DNA of 64,000 bases from Agitococcus lubricus (GCF_003051055.1 NZ_QAON01000006.1:145369-209368), one strand, 5' to 3'. Positions 12,670 through 22,656 are shown, counted from the first letter of the stretch. Program-made: numbers and translations. The notes: generated by a model from the sequence alone, not told the origin.

Positions 12670-13245
12670 ATGCCTATTGCCAAAAAAGTAAATTTTGTTA
12701 GCGAACAAGATTATCTGGAAGGCGAAAAAAATTCCGATATAAAACATGAATATATGGATGGTGATGTTTATGCAATGTCGGGAGCTCATGCCAATCATAA
12801 TCGACTTGCAGGTAACTTCCATACTGCGCTAAATGTTCATCTCAAAGGCAAACCTTGCCAACCTTATATGTCGGATATGAAGGTTAAAATTGGCCGTAAC
12901 TTTTTTTATCCTGATGTCTTGGTGGACTGTTCGGATGTGGACGGTTATTTTACCGAAACACCGACTTTAATTATCGAAGTGTTATCTAAATCAACTCGAA
13001 AAATGGATGAAACCACTAAACGGCTGTTGTATTTGCAAATTCCTACGTTGCTTGAGTATATTTTGGTTGAGCAAGATATTGTGCGGATTGAAGTCGCGCG
13101 GCGTAGTGAGGGTTGGCAGCCCATGCGCTATTTTTTAGGTGATGAGATTGTGCTTGAGTCGGTAGGTTTGACGCTGCAAGTTGAAGATATTTATGAGCGT
13201 GTAAATAATGAAGATATGAGGGAGTGGTTAGCCGCTAAATTGTAG
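12670..13245 (+). CDS. Uma2 family endonuclease-fold protein (DUF820)
   Basis: A 191-residue Uma2/DUF820 protein. The hallmark PD-(D/E)XK-like core is visible in FFYPDVLVDCSDVDG followed by TLIIEVLSKSTRKMDETTKR; the N-terminal FVSEQDYLEGEKNSDIKHEY is also typical. These proteins are expanded in cyanobacteria and scattered in other bacteria. The nuclease fold is predicted and the substrate unknown. Here it is a lone gene behind metH, ending in a terminator that is part of a dispersed GTAGGGTGGGTT-type repeat. That suggests an acquired rather than core gene. Confidence 0.85.
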   Translation: MPIAKKVNFVSEQDYLEGEKNSDIKHEYMDGDVYAMSGAHANHNRLAGNFHTALNVHLKGKPCQPYMSDMKVKIGRNFFYPDVLVDCSDVDGYFTETPTLIIEVLSKSTRKMDETTKRLLYLQIPTLLEYILVEQDIVRIEVARRSEGWQPMRYFLGDEIVLESVGLTLQVEDIYERVNNEDMREWLAAKL

Positions 13246-13274
13246 GGTGGGTTGACATAGTAAACCCACCTTTT
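13246..13274 (+). terminator. Terminator hairpin, REP-like GGTGGGTT repeat
   Basis: An 8-bp stem (GGTGGGTT / AACCCACC) followed by TTTT, starting at the Uma2 stop codon. The GTAGGGTGGGTT wording is common in dispersed repeats of proteobacterial genomes. A second short palindromic element, GCCATCTTACGCTCGATGGGC, is visible at about 13301-13321. Confidence 0.6.
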
Positions 13275-13508
13275 GGGGATAATGGGTTTTGTGCCTTTAG
13301 CCATCTTACGCTCGATGGGCTAGTCATCCTCTGTCATTGTTAGCCACAAACATAGATTAAGACTCACACATCTTCGCAGCCTTTGCTATGCTATTTATGT
13401 CTATCTATTTCTTCACATCAATGCCATTTTTAGATGATTACACCTCAACTATGACATTAGGCTGTTGTAAGACTTTTATTTACACATGTATGCAGAAGGA
13501 TCTATACC

Positions 13509-15065
13509 ATGCACTTTAAATCTGATGACTTACTTATTGGCCCTATTTTGGGTTATGAAGGCAGTGATAATTCAGGTACATTACACTACACAGTGTGTGT
13601 ATTAGTCAAAACAGAACCGTTATCCATCAAACTTACCGCTAAATGGCGTTCACAAGGTCAACCACCTGAGCCTCTGTTGCGAGCTAAAGAAAAAACCATA
13701 AGCGGTACATTCTATCGTTTTGAACTCTCTGTAAAACAACCGATAGGGACACAAGGCGAAGTCATTGACTATGTACTCCATATTGATAATTTAGACATTA
13801 CGCCTTCACTATATGCCAACATGGGTGGCAATAGCTTTTGCTTTTATGTGCCGGCTAAGCAAGAAAATCCGAAAATTGCCTATGGTTCATGTAATGGTTT
13901 TGAACCAAAGAGTAAAGACACCAGTACCCCCATTTGGAATAAACTTTATCAACATCAAATCACCGCTTTATACAGTGATACGACACCTTTCTCTTTGTTA
14001 CTAATGGGAGGGGATCAAGTATATGCCGACAGTTTATTTAATCCATACCTAAAAGATACTGACCCTTTATTCGCATTACAAACATGGCTAAACAAAGAGC
14101 CTACCCTCAAACCTAAGCCTCAATTAGCACCCGCCTTAGATAAAGCCTATATTGATATTTATCAGCGTGCATGGGGGAATACTGCCGTTAGACGTGTACT
14201 CGCATGTATTCCTTCATTAATGATGTGGGACGACCATGATATTTTTGACGGATGGGGCTCTTATGAAGAGGGTTGGTGCGACTCGGAGATTGGCCAATTA
14301 ATTTTTACTGCTGCTAGTAAAGCCTTTTGTTGCTTTCAATTACGCCTAGGTCAACATAATCGCACTTTGTTGAATTCTCAACCACCAAACAGAGAACAAG
14401 ATTTTTCTTGGCGAGTGAATCTGAATAATATTGATATTGTTGCCCTAGATAATCGCAGCCAACGTACCCTGCGGCAAATCATGTCCAAAGAACAATGGCA
14501 GCGTGCGATTCAAGCATTCCAACCAAGTCCAGAAGCAAAACTGATGTATGTGATGGTCGGAGTCCCACCCGTCTATCAGCGCTTTGAACATAGTCTAGAA
14601 AAGGTTTTGCTTTTAGAGGCCAATAATCCTAAAAATGGCAACCTAGATGATCTAAGAGACCATTGGAATGCAAGCCATCATGAAGCTGAACGTGATCGCT
14701 TATTTTATAGTCTGGATGCGATTAATGCACAAATCGAAAAAGTCGTGATTCTTTCAGGCGATGTGCATGTTGGCGGATTTGGACAAGTAAAAGGCAAACG
14801 CACTGTCTATCAGTTGATTTCGTCGGCACTCCAATACACTGCACCTTCGCTGCCTTTCTGGTTAGGATTACGAGCGATTAGTAGTACCCAACCACTGAGT
14901 ATCCATGAAGATCGATTGCAAATACACATTGTGCCAGTGCCTGTTGCAAATGCCAATGAATACCTCAGAATGCGCAATTTTGCATGGCTACAATTAGGCA
15001 CAGATAATTATTTGTGGTTTAACTGGGTTGCTGAAGATGGCATTCAACGTTATTTGGCTCGTTAA
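13509..15065 (+). CDS. PhoD-like metallophosphatase family protein
   Basis: A 518-residue cytoplasmic-looking protein (no signal peptide) with the calcineurin-like PhoD metal-binding motifs in order: YGSCNGFEP, LLMGGDQVYADS, SLMMWDDHDIFDGWG and VVILSGDVHVGGFG. These Asp/His residues coordinate a two-metal centre for phosphoester hydrolysis. The N-terminal 120 residues form a beta-rich segment found in PhoD relatives. Lack of a Tat signal separates it from secreted Bacillus PhoD, so its substrate is unclear. The gene has its own upstream region of about 260 bp and is convergent with a methyltransferase gene. Confidence 0.8.
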   Translation: MHFKSDDLLIGPILGYEGSDNSGTLHYTVCVLVKTEPLSIKLTAKWRSQGQPPEPLLRAKEKTISGTFYRFELSVKQPIGTQGEVIDYVLHIDNLDITPSLYANMGGNSFCFYVPAKQENPKIAYGSCNGFEPKSKDTSTPIWNKLYQHQITALYSDTTPFSLLLMGGDQVYADSLFNPYLKDTDPLFALQTWLNKEPTLKPKPQLAPALDKAYIDIYQRAWGNTAVRRVLACIPSLMMWDDHDIFDGWGSYEEGWCDSEIGQLIFTAASKAFCCFQLRLGQHNRTLLNSQPPNREQDFSWRVNLNNIDIVALDNRSQRTLRQIMSKEQWQRAIQAFQPSPEAKLMYVMVGVPPVYQRFEHSLEKVLLLEANNPKNGNLDDLRDHWNASHHEAERDRLFYSLDAINAQIEKVVILSGDVHVGGFGQVKGKRTVYQLISSALQYTAPSLPFWLGLRAISSTQPLSIHEDRLQIHIVPVPVANANEYLRMRNFAWLQLGTDNYLWFNWVAEDGIQRYLAR

Positions 15066-15073
15066 AATCTTGG

Positions 15074-15103
15074 TAGATAGGCTGCTTTAGGCTGACCTAT
15101 CTA
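15074..15103. terminator. Hairpin between convergent PhoD-like and methyltransferase genes
   Basis: An 8-bp stem (TAGATAGG / CCTATCTA) with a 14-base loop overlaps the methyltransferase stop codon. A run of A follows on the plus strand, giving U on the minus-strand side upstream of the stem only. It is probably a weak terminator for the plus-strand gene. Confidence 0.4.
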
Positions 15104-15885
15104 TCCCAAAAAAAACCTTTGATGGCATTTGCCCTCCCCTTACAAACGACTTCGCCATTATCATTAATATGTAAACGCTTGCGAACTGCTTCCTTAAAAG
15201 TCAATAAATCATCCGTAGGCATTGCCGCTAATGTTGCGCCTAAACTGGGGGCAACCATGACAATTGACCAATATTCGTCAAAGCTGCTAAAGGTACGCTC
15301 GACAATAATTTCTTTTTGTTCAATGTGTTGTAAGCCTGCTTGTGTCCATAGTTGATACAAACTTTCTTGGCTACTGGCATCAGGGCTTGGCGGTAAAGGT
15401 GCGCTAATGTTGCGGATTTTTAGCTCTTGGCGTAACACCTCATAAGGAAAACCGCCACCCATTAAATCCCAACCATAGGCGGTGACTGTGCCACCCGACT
15501 TAACCACTCTCACCATTTCTGCCACGCCTTGTGCTGGGTTGGGCACAAAAAAGAGGACTAATGGCATAACGGCAATATCAAAGTTGTTGTTTTGATAGGG
15601 TAAGTTCATGGCATCGCCTTGTTGAAAGGTGGCGTTGCTTAGTTTGGGTACGCTACGGGCATAAGCAAGTTGTGCTTCGGCAGGGTCTATACCGTCTATG
15701 CTGTTAGGGGCGCAACGGTCAACTATCATTTGGGTAAATGCGCCATTGCCACAACCCACATCAAGCCATTGTTGATTAGGCTTTGGGGCTAACCAATCTA
15801 AAAAGGCATTACCTGCCAGTTGACTCCATACGCCCATATAACGCTCGTAGGCAGTACCGTCTGTGAATTGGATTTGGTTGGTCAT
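15097..15885 (-). CDS. Class I SAM-dependent methyltransferase
   Basis: A 262-residue Rossmann-fold methyltransferase (Methyltransf_11/25 type). Motif I is WLDVGCGNGAFTQMI, the acidic ribose contact follows in SIDGIDPAEAQL, motif II/III in QGDAMNLPYQNNNFDIAVM, and the VLRxV-like segment in GVAEMVRVVKSGGTVTAYGWD. The start MTNQIQFTDGTAYERYMG is typical of this family. The substrate cannot be read from sequence; small molecules such as quinones or lipids are common in the group. It stands alone between convergent and divergent neighbours. Confidence 0.85.
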   Translation of the reverse strand: MTNQIQFTDGTAYERYMGVWSQLAGNAFLDWLAPKPNQQWLDVGCGNGAFTQMIVDRCAPNSIDGIDPAEAQLAYARSVPKLSNATFQQGDAMNLPYQNNNFDIAVMPLVLFFVPNPAQGVAEMVRVVKSGGTVTAYGWDLMGGGFPYEVLRQELKIRNISAPLPPSPDASSQESLYQLWTQAGLQHIEQKEIIVERTFSSFDEYWSIVMVAPSLGATLAAMPTDDLLTFKEAVRKRLHINDNGEVVCKGRANAIKGFFWDR

Positions 15886-16039
15886 TTATTTTCCTTTATT
15901 TGAGTGTTTGGCTTTCCTTCCTCAATGCAAATTACCATAATTTTTATCTACTATCATTATCGATATTCTACACTTTGTCACGTTGCTAAACGCATCACGC
16001 CTTATCGCGTACCTCCATCAAGTCTTCAGAGTCGATATC

Positions 16040-16456
16040 ATGTTAATTAGTACTGCACTTCAAATTGCACTGCATGCTTATGCCAATAAAGTAGATAAAG
16101 CAGGCGTGGAATATATCAAACACCCTTTACGGGTGATGGCCAAAATGCATAGCGATGAAGCGATGGCCGTTGCCTTGTTACATGACGTCATTGAAGATTC
16201 TGATATTAATGCTCAAGACTTATTAGCCGCAGGCTTACCGAAGGACATTGTGGATGCAGTCTGTTGTTTGACTAAACAGCAAGACGAGGATTATTTTGCT
16301 TTTATAAGACGAGTAAAAACTAATCGGCTGGCCACACAAGTGAAAATCGCGGACATAGAAGACAATATCAACGTATTACGTTTAAGTACCTTAAGCGATG
16401 CAGATTTAATGCGGGTTCAGAAATATCATCGGGCGTGGCAACTGTTACAAACATAG
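16040..16456 (+). CDS. HD domain-containing (RelA/SpoT N-terminal-like) hydrolase
   Basis: A 138-residue protein consisting of an HD phosphohydrolase domain. The metal-binding histidine and HD pair are in KHPLRVMAKMH and VALLHDVIEDSD, as in the hydrolase domain of SpoT and small alarmone hydrolases (Mesh1 type). The start at the ATG 16040 gives the usual N-terminus MLISTALQIALHAYANKVDK; a TTG at 15983 would add 19 unlikely residues. Hydrolysis of ppGpp or other nucleotides is possible but not shown by sequence. No synthetase domain is attached. Confidence 0.75.
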   Translation: MLISTALQIALHAYANKVDKAGVEYIKHPLRVMAKMHSDEAMAVALLHDVIEDSDINAQDLLAAGLPKDIVDAVCCLTKQQDEDYFAFIRRVKTNRLATQVKIADIEDNINVLRLSTLSDADLMRVQKYHRAWQLLQT

Positions 16457-16486
16457 AGCGTTTACCCATCCTTGGGTCGTCGTTAT

Positions 16487-17692
16487 TTATTCATCATTCA
16501 AAGCACATTCATAATTACTCGGCTCAAGTTTACAACGCACATTTTTTAACAACCGCATCATTTGTTTATCGTAATGACCTTCTTTGGTCATTTGAATCCG
16601 CGCGGTGCGCATCATCGCGACGTAACCTGGTTTATCGGCTTCGGGCACATCCATCCAATATTTGACGGGAATTTCGTTTTCTGTTTCTAAAACAAATTGA
16701 TAGGCAGGTGCTAATTGCGTTGACACAAACTCCCGAATTAACGAGCCTAAACCATCAGGAAATCTGTTTTGATGCATCATCAAGACACCCGTCACTTGTA
16801 ATAACGGGAATTTGATAATGGCTCCACGGGCATTACCTTGAGCATCGGTCATACCGCGATACAACTCTAAGGGCTCAAAAGCCAACGCAGGAGCAGCCAT
16901 AATTTCTACTTGGCCATTATTGAACTTGCCACCGACATTCGAAAAGTCAACCGATACAGGTTGTGCGCCTATATTTTGTACCATTTTGGCTTGTGATTTA
17001 TCAAAGTCAAACACCGCAACTTTTTTGCCTGCGGCCTTAGAAATGGTATTAATTTTACGGTCATTGACCATAATATAAGCAGCACCCATTGGGATAATAC
17101 CGACAATCTCAAAGTTTTGACTGACCATGTATTTGTTCATTTCGGGTTTAGCCAAAATTCCAATCACTTCGTTGAGTTGCTTATAAGATAAAATCGCACC
17201 AATCGCATCTAAACTGCCAACAAAAGAATTATATTGACGTGCGCGCAAGTTGCTCATGGCAATGCCATCACACTGACCTACCTTAAAGTCTTCAGACGCC
17301 ACTCGCTCATCATTATAAATATTAAATTTAACTTCTGTACTGGCTTTACGTTTGAGTTTGTGTGAGGCGATGTCGATACGCATGCTGGTTGGGGAAATCA
17401 TGGCGACATTAAAGTCGATACCAATATCTTTTGCTAAATTCGAATATTTGGTGAGTTCCGAAATATTATTACGCACATATTGAAAGGTTTTACCCTGTAT
17501 GCCGCCCGGTGCAAACATACATAAGGTGACATTTTTAGGAATTTTGTCCCATGTCGCAGGCTTATCTAAGAAGGCTTTAGCACGCGCAATAATCGAGCCT
17601 TTAGGTGGTTCAAAGGTGGCTGGTGCTGCGACGGCCACACTAGATACCATGAGTGCGGCACCTGCTAAGGCATATTTGATTTTGTTGTACAT
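16487..17692 (-). CDS. DUF6091 family periplasmic solute-binding protein
   Basis: A 401-residue secreted protein: signal peptide MYNKIKYALAGAALMVSS then VAVAAPATFEPP. The body resembles TRAP DctP-like binding proteins assigned to DUF6091, with a bilobal pattern (NVTLCMFAPGGIQGKTF, GKKVAVFDFDKSQAKMVQ). The start at 17692 is fixed by a strong GGGGGA ribosome-binding site seven bases upstream; the longer open frame is non-coding leader. No transporter gene lies next to it. The downstream end is 30 bp from the convergent HD gene. The ligand is unknown. The family is well represented in Acinetobacter and relatives. Confidence 0.8.
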   Translation of the reverse strand: MYNKIKYALAGAALMVSSVAVAAPATFEPPKGSIIARAKAFLDKPATWDKIPKNVTLCMFAPGGIQGKTFQYVRNNISELTKYSNLAKDIGIDFNVAMISPTSMRIDIASHKLKRKASTEVKFNIYNDERVASEDFKVGQCDGIAMSNLRARQYNSFVGSLDAIGAILSYKQLNEVIGILAKPEMNKYMVSQNFEIVGIIPMGAAYIMVNDRKINTISKAAGKKVAVFDFDKSQAKMVQNIGAQPVSVDFSNVGGKFNNGQVEIMAAPALAFEPLELYRGMTDAQGNARGAIIKFPLLQVTGVLMMHQNRFPDGLGSLIREFVSTQLAPAYQFVLETENEIPVKYWMDVPEADKPGYVAMMRTARIQMTKEGHYDKQMMRLLKNVRCKLEPSNYECALNDE

Positions 17693-17826
17693 ATTATTGT
17701 CCCCCATTAAGACGTTACAGGATTGAATTGCATTAGACATCAATCCAACATAAGTCCACTGTAATCGGAGACATGGCGGTTTGATAGTGACAATCATCAC
17801 ATGATATTTGTCACTATTTGGCTGTT

Positions 17827-18768
17827 TTATAAGGCTAAAAAGTCGATGACCGCTTTTACAGTTTGTTGAGGGTCTTCTTCGTGTGGCACATGGCCTAAAC
17901 CGTCTAACACCAACAACTGACTACCTTGTATATCTTGATGAAATTTATTTGCTAACTCTACAGGAATCAATTGGTCCTGTTTCCCCCAAAGGATTAAGGT
18001 AGGTTGACTGATGGTTTTAATAGCATCGCTATTATCGGCACTGACTTGCTTAAACCGTTCCACTAATGCGCGTCTATTGCCTTCACGCAGGGTCAAATCG
18101 TAATAACGGTCAACCAAATCTGTACTAACTTTGTTGGGGTCGGCATACACATTACGGACACTGGCATCTACCATATGACGCGGTAAGGTATACTCCATGA
18201 CTTTATTCAATACGGGGATTTGCGCAATTCTAAAGCCTATTGGGATAGATTTTGGGGTAAATGGATAACCTGCGGCATCGACTAAAATCAATTTTTTCAC
18301 CTGTTGCGGTGATGCTAAAGCAACGTGCCATGCAATGTGCCCTCCCAATGAGTTACCCGCTAAAACATATTCCTTGATACCTAAATGCGTGGTCACTTGT
18401 TGGACAAACTGTGTATAGTGCTCAATACGATAGTCGTTATCAGGAAAAGGGCCTGTTAAGCCAAAGGCGGGCAAGTCAAAACTAATCACTCGCCGTTGTG
18501 TTTTTAAGTGAGAAACCCATCCCTCCCATGTATGTAAACTGGCTGACGTGCCATGCAACAAGACGATAGGTTGAGGGTCATCACGCACACCTTCATCACG
18601 CAAATGTACCTGCATACCTTCGATAGTAATAAATTGCGAAGGAGAAGCCGCCCAGCGTGGGCTAAGCGCAGCCACTGTTTTATCAGGCACATAAGCTACA
18701 CTCCCCGCACCGACACATAACAGCAGACTCATCACCAGCAAGACGATTTTTTTCTGAGGCATAACCAC
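17827..18768 (-). CDS. Membrane-anchored alpha/beta hydrolase
   Basis: A 313-residue alpha/beta hydrolase. The order is: an N-terminal membrane anchor (KKIVLLVMSLLLCVGAGSVA), oxyanion motif VLLHGTSASLHTWEGW, nucleophile elbow LAGNSLGGHIAW (Ser), acid in LWGKQDQLIPVE (Asp) and histidine in LDGLGHVPHEEDP. It probably acts on a lipid or ester at the membrane. I prefer the GTG at 18768 (MVMPQKK) since a GGAG lies seven bases upstream; the ATG two codons later would be 13 bases away. The gene is divergent from the GFA gene, with a 98-bp shared promoter region. Confidence 0.82.
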   Translation of the reverse strand: MVMPQKKIVLLVMSLLLCVGAGSVAYVPDKTVAALSPRWAASPSQFITIEGMQVHLRDEGVRDDPQPIVLLHGTSASLHTWEGWVSHLKTQRRVISFDLPAFGLTGPFPDNDYRIEHYTQFVQQVTTHLGIKEYVLAGNSLGGHIAWHVALASPQQVKKLILVDAAGYPFTPKSIPIGFRIAQIPVLNKVMEYTLPRHMVDASVRNVYADPNKVSTDLVDRYYDLTLREGNRRALVERFKQVSADNSDAIKTISQPTLILWGKQDQLIPVELANKFHQDIQGSQLLVLDGLGHVPHEEDPQQTVKAVIDFLAL

Positions 18769-18866
18769 GTGTTTTCTCCGATGATTCTTGATGACATAAC
18801 AAAACAGACTATCAAAATCGTGTACTATGTTCCAGCAAATCAAACAGCCGATAACAGGTAACAATA

Positions 18867-19328
18867 ATGACTTCACAATATCATACAGGGGCGTGTTTAT
18901 GTGGTGCTGTGCGCTTTGAGACGCTGGGTGAACCAGTGGCAGCTTATGTGTGTCATTGTCAGTATTGTAAACGCGCATCGGGCAGCAGCATGCAAATTGC
19001 GGTCTTTTTTAAGCCGACACAAGTACAAATTAGCGGCGAGTTAAGTCATTATGATTATATCTCTCCAATACATGGCCGTACTATTCAGAGTCAATTTTGT
19101 CCTCGCTGTGGAACTAAAATTGCCTCACGCATTTCACGCGTGCCTAAAGTCATTTTAATATCTGGCGGTGCATTTGATGACCCTAATTGGTTTACAATTA
19201 GCTGTCACTTATTTACTCAGCATAAACTCACATGGATGCCTTTGCCCTCAGATACGCCCTGTTATCTCGAACACTTTTTAACGGAAGCAGGTGAAGCCGT
19301 TGCTCCCCTAAAGCCCGTAGCCACATAA
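18867..19328 (+). CDS. GFA family zinc-binding protein
   Basis: A 153-residue GFA/CENP-V-fold protein. Zinc-ligand cysteines lie in GACLCGAVRFE, CHCQYCKRASGS and CPRCGTKI. The founding member was described as glutathione-dependent formaldehyde-activating enzyme, but most homologues have no proven reaction. The length and cysteine spacing fit the family. It is divergent from an alpha/beta hydrolase and followed by a DUF1615 lipoprotein gene on the same strand after about 160 bp. No further clue to its substrate is visible. Confidence 0.85.
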   Translation: MTSQYHTGACLCGAVRFETLGEPVAAYVCHCQYCKRASGSSMQIAVFFKPTQVQISGELSHYDYISPIHGRTIQSQFCPRCGTKIASRISRVPKVILISGGAFDDPNWFTISCHLFTQHKLTWMPLPSDTPCYLEHFLTEAGEAVAPLKPVAT

Positions 19329-19486
19329 TCATACTGCGCGCTCTTTTTTGCTTAACGCTAGTACGTACGACGTTCAGCCCCTATGTATTTGTCGATAATG
19401 AATGGCTTAAGTATCCACTTTTACTTGAGCCGCTTTGGGATTCGGCTCAAAATAGCCCCCTTTCTGACCGCAATGAGGTAAATACG

Positions 19487-20758
19487 GTGACACCATCAAA
19501 CAGGGGACTGGCTGCGTTAATGCTTAGTTTTTTGTCTGGCTGTGCGACGACTGTCCACGTACCACAGCCCGCCCCTCAGTTGTCCAGCCCGCCGACACCA
19601 ACGACTGTCATTGAACATGTTAGCTCAGTGAGCACTGCGGCTACGCCAGATAACGTTATCAGTGAACCCCCACCGACTGTCACGCCACCTGTGATTATTA
19701 GCCCACCGACTGTTACAGAAGCCCCTAAACGGGTAGATGAAGGGCAAGCCAAAACCCTGCTATTCCAATTATTACCGTCTGATATTAAAGACCGACAAGG
19801 CTGGCGTGATGATATATTTACCGCCTTTAGTCATCTTAAAATTCCTTTAGAGGCCAGCTATTTTTGTGCTGCCATTGCCATTATAGAGCAAGAATCGAGC
19901 TGGCAAAGTGACCCCATTGTTCCGAATTTAGATAACATTGTGTGGAAAGAAATTGAGAAAAAAGCGGATAACTATCATATTCCTATGCTCGCCATTAAAA
20001 CAGCGTTCTTAAAAACATCCCCCAACGGCAAAAGCTATAAATACCGTATCGACCATTTACGCACCGAAAAACAAATGAATGACTTATTTGAAGACATGGC
20101 CAGCGAAGCCAAACAATTAGGTTTGCCATTAGGTATTAAAAACCCTATTCGTACAGGTGGGCCAATGCAAGTGAGCATTGAATTTGCAGAAGGCCATATT
20201 CGGGTATGGCCTTATCCTTATCGTTATAAAGGCAGTATTCGCAGTGAAGTCTTTAGTCGCCGTGGCGGCTTATATTTTGGCATTGCTAACCTATTACAAT
20301 ACCGTGTTAACTATCCTGTCATGGCCTATCGTTTTGCTGACTTTAATGCAGGCCGTTACAGTAGCCGTAATGCGGCGTTTCAAGCAGCACTGGCAAAACT
20401 CAGTGCCGAAAAAATCACCTTAGATGGTGACCTTTTAATGTATAAAACCGATGCCATGAGTGAGACACTACAGACTCTTTTGGCACTCAGTAAGCGTTTG
20501 GGACTGTCACGTAGTCAGATTGAGCGTGATTTGAAACTCGAAAAAACCGAAGGTTTTAGCCAAACGATGCTGTATAAACGGGTATTTGAGCTGGCACAAC
20601 AGCAGACAGGTCGTGTTTTAGCGCAACAAGTGATGCCACAAATCAAGCTATCTAGTCCTAAAATCACACGAAAGCTCACCACAGAATGGTTTGCAAATCG
20701 GGTAAATGGGCGTTTTAAGCAATGTATGGCACGTGCTCCAGATAGTACGCCTCTTTAA
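19487..20758 (+). CDS. DUF1615 family lipoprotein
   Basis: A 423-residue protein with a lipoprotein signal (LAALMLSFLSGC, lipobox LSGC) followed by a Pro/Thr/Val-rich linker to about residue 85 and then a DUF1615 domain. A lysozyme-like flavour is suggested by AAIAIIEQESSWQSDP, where a Glu sits in a transglycosylase-like position; this is inference. Translation starts at a GTG (19487) preceded by TGAGG. Its stop codon overlaps the stop of the convergent histidine kinase gene by four bases. It is likely anchored in the outer membrane. Confidence 0.8.
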   Translation: MTPSNRGLAALMLSFLSGCATTVHVPQPAPQLSSPPTPTTVIEHVSSVSTAATPDNVISEPPPTVTPPVIISPPTVTEAPKRVDEGQAKTLLFQLLPSDIKDRQGWRDDIFTAFSHLKIPLEASYFCAAIAIIEQESSWQSDPIVPNLDNIVWKEIEKKADNYHIPMLAIKTAFLKTSPNGKSYKYRIDHLRTEKQMNDLFEDMASEAKQLGLPLGIKNPIRTGGPMQVSIEFAEGHIRVWPYPYRYKGSIRSEVFSRRGGLYFGIANLLQYRVNYPVMAYRFADFNAGRYSSRNAAFQAALAKLSAEKITLDGDLLMYKTDAMSETLQTLLALSKRLGLSRSQIERDLKLEKTEGFSQTMLYKRVFELAQQQTGRVLAQQVMPQIKLSSPKITRKLTTEWFANRVNGRFKQCMARAPDSTPL

Positions 20759-22656
20759 TCAGGTAGCCATTTACGCAACATCGCCTGTAGACCTGCTAAC
20801 TCCACAGGCTTGAGTAATAAGTCATTCATGCCTAGACTCAGACATTTTTCGGCCTCACTAGGCAACGCACTGGCGGTAAAAGCAATAATGGGTAATGGTT
20901 GTTGTGCATATTGCTGTTCGTGATGGCGTATTTGAGTTGCAAGGGTATAACCATCCATTTCGGGCATGTGGCAATCTGTGAGTAATAATGCGGGACGATA
21001 CTCTGCCAATAATGTCAATGCCTGTACGCCGTTTTCCGCCAAAATACAGCGATAACCTAGCCATGCCAATTGTTGCTGAATGAGTTTACGGTTAATTGGG
21101 TTATCTTCGGCCACTAAAATCAATTTATCTGTTGCTTGCGTTGGGCTAAGGTTTGGCGCTTGTCGTGATGCAAGGGGATTGGTCGAGACTAACTCCACAG
21201 ACGAAATATAAGCTAACTTTAATAAACAGCTAAACTCACTGCCTTGATTGACAACGCTTTTTACCTGCAAACATCCTCCCATCAAGGCGACCAACTCTTG
21301 GCAAATCGCTAGCCCTAAACCTGTCCCACCATAACGACGTGTAATCGAATTTTCTGCCTGTCTGAATGGCTGGAAAATACGGCCTAATGCCTCAGGTTCA
21401 ATACCAATGCCGTTGTCAGCCACCACGAATAATACACTCACATCATTCACATTGAGTACATCAACCACTACGCGCAACGTCACTGTTGCTTGCTCTTGAG
21501 AATGACCCGCACTAAATTTAATGCCATTACTGACTAAATTTAAGAGGATTTGTTTTATGCGTAGCGGGTCGCCAATCACCTTTTTGGGTAAACGGCTATC
21601 CATCTGAAAATCTAATTTTACGTTCTTCGCTTTGGCAATCGGTGCAAGCACTGCTATCGTTTCGGTGAGCATCGCGGGCATATCGAAGGGTATTTTCTCC
21701 AAATGCAAACGGCCTGCATCAATTTTTGAAAAATCCAAGACATCGTTTAATAAAGCCAATAAAGAGTGTGCAGACTGATGGGCAACTGCGACTAGTTCAC
21801 GCTCCTTTAGGGGCTGTACTTGTTGCCCTAATAGTTCCAAAGTGCCTATCATGCCATTAAGTGGAGTACGAATCTCATGACTGATATTGGCCATAAATTG
21901 CGCTCTGGCGGTGTTAGCTCCCTCTGCGGCCTGTTTGGCAAGTTCGAGTTGCTTATTTTTATCCGCTAACTCTGATAGACTTTGCTCTAACCTCTCTGCA
22001 TAACCTTTTGTTCTTAATAACAAATACCTTAAAATAAAAGCAAAATTTAAAATCGCTAAAATAATTGCGCCCGTTTGTAACATGCGAATGAATTTTACTC
22101 GTTGATAACTCGCTGTTTCGACCTGAGAGGTCAGCTCATTCATCAAAAGTAATAAACTTAAATTATGCTGCTGACTCAAACGAAAGGCTTGCGCCAGTAA
22201 TACAGGATTATCTTTGTGTTGTGCGGCTAGAGTGAGCGTACTCGCCAAGGGTTGCCATAAATGCTGAGTTTGTTTTAATAACTGCTGGGCTTGTGCCCCT
22301 TGAATCGGCGCTAAGGTCACACGTTTGCCGTCACCATTCGTCACTCCCCCCCCCACCATTAGGGCATTGAGTGTGCTATCAAATAATTGTTGGCTGTCTT
22401 GCAGACTTGGCCATAATTGTTCCATCGCTAATGGGGTAGGATTTAATTGTAAATTGAGTAAATCTTTGGCAATACGCTGACACAACATGCGCTGACGGCC
22501 AACCAAATTAATTTGTTGCGCACTACTTGCGAGTTGGCTGGCCAAACTAAAATTCAGCACCAAAACCGTCAAATCAAGCAATAAAAAAAAGGCAGCCGCC
22601 AGTAATACACTGCGGTACATTGATTCGGCGTTGTTTGTTGGTTTTATAAGCGCCAT
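20755..22656 (-). CDS. Hybrid histidine kinase with PilJ-type sensor and receiver domain
   Basis: A 633-residue membrane kinase. Transmembrane segments at about 13-37 and 192-213 enclose a PilJ-type (type IV pili chemotaxis N-terminal) sensor containing QINLVGRQRMLCQRIAKDLL. A coiled region leads to HisKA (FMANISHEIRTPLNG, His near residue 259), HATPase (DPLRIKQILLNLVSNGIKF, VVADNGIGIE, GGTGLGLAICQ) and a C-terminal receiver (LVAEDNPINRK, LTDCHMPEMDG with the phospho-Asp, LLKPVEL). No HPt domain or response regulator is adjacent, so its phosphorelay partner must be elsewhere. The sensor type in other bacteria includes nitrate/nitrite-related NarX-like detectors. Confidence 0.9.
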   Translation of the reverse strand: MALIKPTNNAESMYRSVLLAAAFFLLLDLTVLVLNFSLASQLASSAQQINLVGRQRMLCQRIAKDLLNLQLNPTPLAMEQLWPSLQDSQQLFDSTLNALMVGGGVTNGDGKRVTLAPIQGAQAQQLLKQTQHLWQPLASTLTLAAQHKDNPVLLAQAFRLSQQHNLSLLLLMNELTSQVETASYQRVKFIRMLQTGAIILAILNFAFILRYLLLRTKGYAERLEQSLSELADKNKQLELAKQAAEGANTARAQFMANISHEIRTPLNGMIGTLELLGQQVQPLKERELVAVAHQSAHSLLALLNDVLDFSKIDAGRLHLEKIPFDMPAMLTETIAVLAPIAKAKNVKLDFQMDSRLPKKVIGDPLRIKQILLNLVSNGIKFSAGHSQEQATVTLRVVVDVLNVNDVSVLFVVADNGIGIEPEALGRIFQPFRQAENSITRRYGGTGLGLAICQELVALMGGCLQVKSVVNQGSEFSCLLKLAYISSVELVSTNPLASRQAPNLSPTQATDKLILVAEDNPINRKLIQQQLAWLGYRCILAENGVQALTLLAEYRPALLLTDCHMPEMDGYTLATQIRHHEQQYAQQPLPIIAFTASALPSEAEKCLSLGMNDLLLKPVELAGLQAMLRKWLPD